Of a DNA stretch of 9,347 nucleotides, positions 5,507 through 9,347 are shown in pieces. This stretch comes from Patescibacteria group bacterium (GTDB lineage Bacteria > Patescibacteriota > Dojkabacteria > SC72 > T1SED10-24). A program made the translations under genes and the position numbers. How positions within the stretch are numbered: the stretch's first letter is position 1; every line of letters starts with the position of its first letter. The notes under the pieces are model-generated. The model did not search any database, was not told the DNA's origin, and worked only from the letters and a program-made list of their open reading frames with translations. Location: the NCBI GenBank assembly GCA_007130415.1, contig SLSN01000081.1, forward strand, positions 1-9,347. Reading direction: 5' to 3'.

Positions 5507-6469
5507 CTATTCTCCGTCTATTTCAATATTATATTCTTTAAGTAATTCATAGATCTCATTAAAAGACTTGTTACCAAAACCTGGCAATCCCAAAAGTTCT
5601 GCTCTAGTTACACCTCTCAAATCACCAATTGTTTTGTAACCTCCAGAAAGTAAACCTGTTTTTGATCTTTTTGAAAGTTGCAAATCTTCAATTTTCCAAT
5701 TATCTAATTCATCACCTGAATCTCCTTCTTCCTCTTTTTCTTCCGCTGTTCTTGCTTCTTCTGCTTTTTGCTTAACTTCATCTATTGGTACTCCTAGTGC
5801 AATCATAACTTTACCAGCAAAATCCTGAAGAATTTCACTTGCTTTAAGAAGAGCGTCTACTGGAGTAATACTACCATCAGTAGTTATTGTAAAAAACACA
5901 CTATCCAAATTCATTTGCTGTCCTTTTCTTGCTTGCAAAACTTCATAGGTCACGTTAAGTACTGGAGAAAAATCTGCATCTAGTTGAATGACTCCTTTTT
6001 CTTTCCTTTCATCTTTCTTTACTTCCTTGTAACCAACTCCTCTTTCTATTTGCAATTCAATGTCCAACTCGGATGATTTGTCAGTCAAAGTAGCAATTAC
6101 TTGATCAGGATTCATAACTTCAATACCTCCTGTTAGTTTAATATCACTTCCTTTTACTACACCTTCTCCTTTGTAATTCAATTTACAAATTTGAGGTTCT
6201 TCTGTTTCCATTTTGAAGTTTAAAGTTTTCAAATTCATGAGAATTTCTAAAACATCCTCCTTGATACCAGGTAGAGTAGAGTATTCATGATCAATACCTG
6301 CTATCTTAACCTGTGTAATGCCTCCTCCAGGCAAACTTGAAAGTAAAACTCTTCGCAATGAATTAGCCAGTGTATTTCCATAACCTCTTGGTAATGGAGA
6401 CAATTCATATACTCCAGAGCTATCCTTTTCCTCCTTAATTTTTACCGTTATATCCTTAAAGTCCATCAT
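5507..6469 (-). CDS. rpoA: DNA-directed RNA polymerase subunit alpha
   Basis: The 320-residue protein has the full two-domain layout. The N-terminal assembly domain (about 1-235) shows LSPLPRGYGNTLANSLRRVLLSS and HEYSTLPGIKEDVLEILMNLK, which drive dimerisation and beta/beta' binding. A short acidic linker (about 236-254, rich in Glu) joins it to the C-terminal domain (about 255-320). There LQLSKRSKTGLL carries Arg268, the counterpart of E. coli Arg265 that contacts UP-element DNA, and LPGFGNKSFNEI carries the second DNA-contact loop. The position of E. coli Asn268 is Thr271 here. ATG is doubled at the start (ATGATG); either may be used. It is preceded by rpsD by 27 bp, with no Shine-Dalgarno sequence. 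The stop TAG is 3 bp before rplQ. Confidence 0.98.
   Translation of the reverse strand: MMDFKDITVKIKEEKDSSGVYELSPLPRGYGNTLANSLRRVLLSSLPGGGITQVKIAGIDHEYSTLPGIKEDVLEILMNLKTLNFKMETEEPQICKLNYKGEGVVKGSDIKLTGGIEVMNPDQVIATLTDKSSELDIELQIERGVGYKEVKKDERKEKGVIQLDADFSPVLNVTYEVLQARKGQQMNLDSVFFTITTDGSITPVDALLKASEILQDFAGKVMIALGVPIDEVKQKAEEARTAEEKEEEGDSGDELDNWKIEDLQLSKRSKTGLLSGGYKTIGDLRGVTRAELLGLPGFGNKSFNEIYELLKEYNIEIDGE
5512..5515 (-). promoter_or_regulatory. Ribosome binding site of rplQ inside the rpoA end
   Basis: GGAG on the minus strand lies 8 bases before the rplQ ATG and is made of the last Gly-Glu codons of rpoA. Terminating ribosomes on rpoA would cover it, so translational coupling is likely. It stands out because most starts in the window have no such motif. 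Confidence 0.5.
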
Positions 6470-6496
6470 ATTTTAATTTGATTTAAATAATTTAGG

Positions 6497-7108
6497 TTAT
6501 CTTGAGTAAAACTCAATAATTAAGTTCTCTTTAATTCCTTCATCAATATCATCCCTAATTGGTAGATCTGTAACCTTAGCGATATTTTTTGAACTTTCAA
6601 TCCATCTTGGTACTTTAACAAATGTTTCCAGTGGCATAAGTTTTGCTACCTTAAGCTTTACCTCATCTCCCTTTTTTAAAGTATATGAAGGGATAGATAC
6701 GTTTTCTCCATTAACTTCCACATGTTTGTGCGTCACATATTGTCTGGCAGCAGACCTTGACGGAGCCAAACCAGCAAGATACACAACATTGTCTAATCTA
6801 AGTTCTAAAAGTCTTAAAAATTCCAAACCTTTATCAGAGTCATTAATTTTCGATAATCTATCAGCTTTTGTATAGAGGTTATGGAATTGTTTTTCTCGTA
6901 AACCATAAACTCTTTTTACTTTCTGCTTTTCTCTAAGCTGTTTACCATAGTTTGAAAGTCTAACTCTTGTTTTGGCTCCGTGTTGTCCAGGAGGAAAAGG
7001 TTTTCTTTCAATACCAGCCTTAGGTGAAAAAGAACGAGCACCCTTTAAAAAGAGATTAACTCCCTCTCTTCTACTTAACTTCTCTTTTGGTCCTGTATAT
7101 CTTCCCAT
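6497..7108 (-). CDS. rpsD: 30S ribosomal protein S4
   Basis: The 203-residue product opens with MGRYTGPKEKLSRREG and has PFPPGQHGAKTRVRLSNYGKQLREKQKVKRVYGLREKQF, the conserved rRNA-binding N-terminal domain. It is the zinc-free form, since the Cys residues of the zinc-binding N-terminus are absent. The S4 RNA-binding domain at about 91-155 shows LELRLDNVVYLAGLAPSRSAARQYVTHKHVEVNG. S4 starts small-subunit assembly by binding the 5' domain of 16S rRNA and in some bacteria represses its own operon. No clear regulatory fold is seen in the 17-bp gap from rpsK. It starts at ATG without a Shine-Dalgarno sequence. The stop is TAA. Confidence 0.98.
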   Translation of the reverse strand: MGRYTGPKEKLSRREGVNLFLKGARSFSPKAGIERKPFPPGQHGAKTRVRLSNYGKQLREKQKVKRVYGLREKQFHNLYTKADRLSKINDSDKGLEFLRLLELRLDNVVYLAGLAPSRSAARQYVTHKHVEVNGENVSIPSYTLKKGDEVKLKVAKLMPLETFVKVPRWIESSKNIAKVTDLPIRDDIDEGIKENLIIEFYSR

Positions 7109-7125
7109 TTATTTAAAGATTAATA

Positions 7126-7527
7126 TTATTTTCTAGGTCTTTTCTTAGGCCTACAACCATTGTGAGGCAAACCAGTTTTATCAACAAGAGTGGTCAATCT
7201 CAAACCAGCAGAATCCAAACCCTTTACTGCAGCATTTCTACCAGCACCTGCTCCTTGTATATATACTTTAGCTTCCTTAAAACCATACTTCTTCATAACT
7301 TCAAACGCTACTTCTGTCGCTGCCTTTGTTGCAGCAAATGCAGTACTCTTCTTTGAACCTTTAAAACCTATCTTTGCAGGACTACCTTGAGCCAATGTAT
7401 TACCTTCCAAATCAGCAATAGTGATTATTGTATTGTTAAAAGTAGCTTGTACAGAAATAATTCCAGAAGGAACATTTTTCTTTGTTTTTGACTTTGATTT
7501 CTTTCCTGTTTTCTTAGCTTTTACCAC
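7126..7527 (-). CDS. rpsK: 30S ribosomal protein S11 (GTG start)
   Basis: The 133-residue product has a Lys-rich N-terminal tail (about 1-20) and then the S11 core: SVQATFNNTIITIADLEGN, KGSKKSTAFAATKAA, YIQGAGAGRNAAVKGL and the C-terminal HNGCRPKKRPRK. S11 forms part of the platform near the mRNA exit of the small subunit. The start is GTG at 7527-7525: the in-frame TAA two codons upstream rules out any earlier start, and no ATG follows in the lysine-rich tail. The GTG is preceded directly by AAAAG rather than a spaced Shine-Dalgarno sequence. It lies 24 bp after rpsM and 17 bp before rpsD. The stop is TAA. Confidence 0.97.
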   Translation of the reverse strand: MVKAKKTGKKSKSKTKKNVPSGIISVQATFNNTIITIADLEGNTLAQGSPAKIGFKGSKKSTAFAATKAATEVAFEVMKKYGFKEAKVYIQGAGAGRNAAVKGLDSAGLRLTTLVDKTGLPHNGCRPKKRPRK

Positions 7528-7551
7528 CTTTTAAATGTAAAAAATTATATT

Positions 7552-7935
7552 TTAAGTTTTAGTTATTTTTGCCTTTAAACCACCAACAGCAATACCCTTA
7601 CCTTTTCTTGTTCTTGCATTGCACTTAGTTCTTTGTCCTCTAACTGGCAAACCTAATTTGTGCCTAACACCTCTATAGCATCTTGTGTCCTTTAATCTCT
7701 TTATATTTCTAAACGTTTTTTGCTTCAAACCACCCTCTATTTCGTGATCATCTTCAAGATATTTTCTCAATACACTAAGTTCTTGTTCTGTTAAATCTTT
7801 TGTTCTAGACTCTCCATCTAACTTAGTAGCTTTTAAAATATCTTGAGCTTTAGAGTTACCTACACCATAAATGTAAGTAAGAGAAATCTTTAGTTTCTTT
7901 TCATTTGGTATTTCAACTCCAATAACTCTTGCCAT
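7552..7935 (-). CDS. rpsM: 30S ribosomal protein S13
   Basis: The product has 127 residues. It begins MARVIGVEIPNEKKLKISLTYIYGVG, the standard S13 start with the helix-hairpin region, and ends with the basic RCYRGVRHKLGLPVRGQRTKCNARTRKG stretch, whose tail reaches the tRNAs at the A/P sites. The usual TNARTRKG reads CNARTRKG here. S13 also makes the inter-subunit bridge to the large-subunit head. The gene lies 20 bp after rpmJ and 24 bp before rpsK in the classic alpha-operon order. The ATG has only AT-rich sequence before it. The stop is TAA. Confidence 0.98.
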   Translation of the reverse strand: MARVIGVEIPNEKKLKISLTYIYGVGNSKAQDILKATKLDGESRTKDLTEQELSVLRKYLEDDHEIEGGLKQKTFRNIKRLKDTRCYRGVRHKLGLPVRGQRTKCNARTRKGKGIAVGGLKAKITKT

Positions 7936-7955
7936 TATTTAATATAATTAATAAA

Positions 7956-8072
7956 TTAACCTTGCCTTTGCTTGTGCTTGGGCTCTCTTTTACAATAGAT
8001 ATATACTGTCTTACCTCTGCGAGCAACATAACAATGCGGACACCTTTTTTTTACAGAAGCTTGTACTTTCAT
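7956..8072 (-). CDS. rpmJ: 50S ribosomal protein L36 (38 residues)
   Basis: This short gene reads [20 protein letters not shown] and continues to [12 protein letters not shown], the normal length and shape of L36. The zinc ribbon ligands Cys11, Cys14, Cys27 and His33 are all present, so this is the zinc-binding form. L36 sits in the large subunit near the stalk base. It starts 1 base after the infA stop (TAA, A, ATG) and ends 20 bp before rpsM, exactly the infA-rpmJ-rpsM order of most bacteria. No Shine-Dalgarno sequence is seen, so coupling to infA termination is likely. The stop is TAA. Confidence 0.96.
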   Translation of the reverse strand: MKVQASVKKRCPHCYVARRGKTVYIYCKREPKHKQRQG

Positions 8073-8073
8073 T

Positions 8074-8307
8074 TTACTTATATCTAAAAACTATTCTCCC
8101 TCTCTCCTTGTCATAAGGAGTTAACTGTATTTTAACCTTGTCACCCTCTAGAATTCTAATATAATGCATTCGCATTTTGCCAGATAGATAACCTGTCACT
8201 GTATGCTTTTGTTCTCCAGCTTCAATTTCTACTAAAAATTGAGTATTTGGTAAGCACTCCGTAACAACCCCGTCAACCTCTATCACTTTTTTGCTGTCTT
8301 TTTCCAT
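8074..8307 (-). CDS. infA: Translation initiation factor IF-1
   Basis: The 77-residue product is a single S1/OB-fold domain. Its start [20 protein letters not shown], the central [19 protein letters not shown] and the end [17 protein letters not shown] match IF-1, which binds the A site of the 30S subunit during initiation. Most homologues have 71-74 residues; the few extra ones are at the N-terminus. The gene is the first of the alpha-operon block and is preceded by a 104-bp gap with a good promoter. The leader is only about 22 bases, and the ATG has no Shine-Dalgarno sequence. The stop is TAA, one base before rpmJ. Confidence 0.97.
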   Translation of the reverse strand: MEKDSKKVIEVDGVVTECLPNTQFLVEIEAGEQKHTVTGYLSGKMRMHYIRILEGDKVKIQLTPYDKERGRIVFRYK

Positions 8308-8335
8308 AATTCAATTAAGATTAAAAATCCCTAGG

Positions 8336-8364
8336 ATTATAACAAAGTATAGTGCTTCATGCAA
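8336..8364 (-). promoter_or_regulatory. Promoter of the infA-rpmJ-rpsM ribosomal unit
   Basis: On the minus strand TTGCAT (8364-8359) and TATAAT (8341-8336) are separated by exactly 17 bp, and an extended TGn precedes the -10 (TGTTATAAT). Transcription would start at about G8330/G8329, leaving a leader of some 22 bases before the infA ATG. It is the clearest housekeeping promoter in the window and makes the block from infA onward independent of secY-adk. Confidence 0.75.
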
Positions 8365-8367
8365 TTA

Positions 8368-8405
8368 TTCACGAAGGAATTCTAGATGATATCACTATTC
8401 GTGAA
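8368..8405. repeat. Inverted repeat next to the infA promoter
   Basis: TTCACGAA (8368-8375) and TTCGTGAA (8398-8405) are perfect inverted copies, 8 bp each, separated by 22 bp. The spacer holds three smaller palindromes: GAATTC, TCTAGA and TGATATCA. The left arm begins 4 bp upstream of the -35 box. No T-run follows on either strand, so it is not a standard terminator of adk; an operator is the alternative. Function is unknown. Confidence 0.55.
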
Positions 8406-8411
8406 AAATGT

Positions 8412-9062
8412 CTAGAAAAGCCTTAAAACCTCTGCATGTATCTCCTCAATTGAAGGAGATGCATCTATATCTACTAACACTCCTCTTTTTTCGTATTCTC
8501 CCAATATTGGTGATATAGATTTGTCGTATTCTTCTAACCTTTTTCGTATAGATTCTGGCTTATCATCATCCCTTTTTATAAGCTTACCCCCATCTTTATC
8601 ACAAACTCCTTGTACTTTTTCAGGCTTGTGTATCTCATGATAATTTTCACCACAAATTGAACAAATTTTTCTCGAAGACATTCTTTCTATAGCTTTTTCA
8701 GGGGTGAGAGAGAAATGTATGAAGTAATCTAATTCTCTGTCAAACTTACTCAAAAGATTATCAAAAAGCTCTATCTGATCATCTGTTCTTACAACAGAAA
8801 CAAAAATCCAATCCTTTTTCTCATCATAACTTTCCATCCATTCATTAAGAAGCTCATAGGTGAGCTCTGAGGGGATAAATTTACCCGAATTTATTAACCC
8901 AGCAATATCCTTTCTTTTTTTTGAAAGAGCTCTAAACATCTCTCCAGTACCTATTTTTTCAAAACCGAATTTTTCTACAAGAAGATCAACCTGAGTATCT
9001 TTTCCACTTCCTGATGGTCCATGAACAAGAATTGTTTTTGGCTTTTTAAAGGTATTTGTCAT
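8412..9062 (-). CDS. adk: Adenylate kinase-like nucleoside monophosphate kinase
   Basis: The 216-residue protein has the length and layout of long-form adenylate kinase, which converts ATP plus AMP into two ADP. The P-loop is GPSGSGKDTQ (15-24), with Asp22 in place of the usual Gly. The AMP-site helix has IGTGEMFR (37-44, for STGDMLR). The DGFPRT motif is degraded to VSVVRT, keeping Arg92. The LID shows CSIC (134-137) and CDKD (154-157), a zinc site of three Cys and one Asp as in many Gram-positive enzymes. RDDDKPESIRKRLEEY (164-179) is intact. The start overlaps the secY end by 17 bp, and AAGGAG lies 2 bases before the ATG. The position between secY and infA supports adk; specificity for another nucleotide is possible. 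The stop is TAG. Confidence 0.88.
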   Translation of the reverse strand: MTNTFKKPKTILVHGPSGSGKDTQVDLLVEKFGFEKIGTGEMFRALSKKRKDIAGLINSGKFIPSELTYELLNEWMESYDEKKDWIFVSVVRTDDQIELFDNLLSKFDRELDYFIHFSLTPEKAIERMSSRKICSICGENYHEIHKPEKVQGVCDKDGGKLIKRDDDKPESIRKRLEEYDKSISPILGEYEKRGVLVDIDASPSIEEIHAEVLRLF

Positions 9063-9347
9063 AGCTCCTTACTACCATTAAAGCTTCATATCTTCTCTTC
9101 ATCTCTAAAGCCACAGAAACTGCAATCAAGAGTCCTGTACCAGAGACTAATACTGTTGGAACAATACCCGCATATACGAGAAGGTTTGGAAGTATTGCCA
9201 GAAAACCTAAAAATATTGCACCTACCGCAGTAAGTCTAAATGAGATTTTCTTCAAATATGAGGAAGTTGATTTACCCGGACGAATACCTGGGATGAAAGC
9301 TCCTTGTTTTTGTAAATTTTCTGCCAAATCATCGGTATTGAAAACAA
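9046..9347 (-). CDS. secY: Preprotein translocase subunit SecY, C-terminal part (runs off the right edge)
   Basis: The frame enters from the right edge and gives 99 codons plus a TAA stop. It begins VFNTDDLAENLQKQGAFIPG and goes on to IRPGKSTSSYL, the conserved cytosolic loop that contacts SecA and the ribosome. Two hydrophobic segments follow, LTAVGAIFLGFLAILPNLLV (TM9) and the TM10 region around VSGTGLLIAVSVALEM, and a short basic cytosolic tail MKRRYEALMVVRSYDKYL ends the protein. SecY is the pore of the Sec export channel in the inner membrane. The frame has no real start here; the TTG at 9327 lies inside the gene. The gene end overlaps adk by 17 bp, as expected for the spc operon. Confidence 0.96.
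   Translation of the reverse strand, partial: VFNTDDLAENLQKQGAFIPGIRPGKSTSSYLKKISFRLTAVGAIFLGFLAILPNLLVYAGIVPTVLVSGTGLLIAVSVALEMKRRYEALMVVRSYDKYL
9065..9070 (-). promoter_or_regulatory. Shine-Dalgarno sequence of adk
   Basis: AAGGAG on the minus strand lies inside the last secY codons, only 2 bases before the adk ATG. The spacing is short, but it is the strongest anti-Shine-Dalgarno match in the window and supports this start and coupling to secY termination. Confidence 0.5.

Noticed and set aside
8368..8405. CIRCE, LexA or DnaA-box type element
   Set aside because: The arms TTCACGAA/TTCGTGAA do not match these known motifs.
9300..9347. TTG at 9327 as a gene start
   Set aside because: The frame stays open upstream to the window edge with SecY-like residues, so this TTG is an internal Leu codon.
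1..9347. CRISPR arrays, insertion sequences, tRNA genes or prophage
   Set aside because: No repeat-spacer pattern, transposase, integrase or cloverleaf was seen on either strand.

Overview
The window is AT-rich DNA with short intergenic gaps. It looks like a genome segment from a member of the Candidate Phyla Radiation (Patescibacteria). The reasons are the small compact proteins, divergent forms of housekeeping enzymes (AdK, MetK, Tgt), a ribosomal protein L17 with a long charged tail, mostly absent Shine-Dalgarno sequences and a pared-down RNase P RNA. I cannot fix the phylum from sequence alone. The standard bacterial code reads every gene intact. No UGA stop is used at any of the 15 complete gene ends.

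Right part (about 9347 down to 4107, all minus strand): the end of the spc operon and the whole alpha operon run as secY (C-terminal part), adk, a 104-bp gap with a good promoter and an inverted repeat, then infA, rpmJ (38 codons), rpsM, rpsK, rpsD, rpoA, rplQ, followed directly by rplM and rpsI. The map gene that often lies between adk and infA is absent. Spacings are 1-27 bp, so infA to rpsI probably forms one transcription unit.

Middle part (about 4084-2178, minus strand): a small unrecognised gene with a Cys/His-rich, HNH-like centre, then metK, then rnpB (RNase P RNA). The rnpB gene has its own extended -10 promoter, and its 5' and 3' ends are defined by a 13-bp P1 helix. Its 3' end lies inside the last codons of the convergent gene fmt.

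Left part: fmt (plus strand) is divergent from galE (minus strand) across a 62-bp region with repeated -10-like boxes. galE overlaps by 23 bp the start of a gene running off the left edge, which is the N-terminal part of a queuine tRNA-ribosyltransferase-like protein (tgt).

Together the genes serve translation and its supply lines: ribosomal proteins, initiation factor IF1, initiator-tRNA formylation, tRNA 5' maturation, tRNA base exchange, RNA polymerase alpha, protein export, adenylate balance, S-adenosylmethionine synthesis and UDP-sugar supply. The most interesting points are the reduced rnpB, which seems to lack P15-P17 with the GGU loop and P18, and its antisense overlap with fmt. Next come the unusual active-site residues of AdK and MetK and the HNH-like protein.
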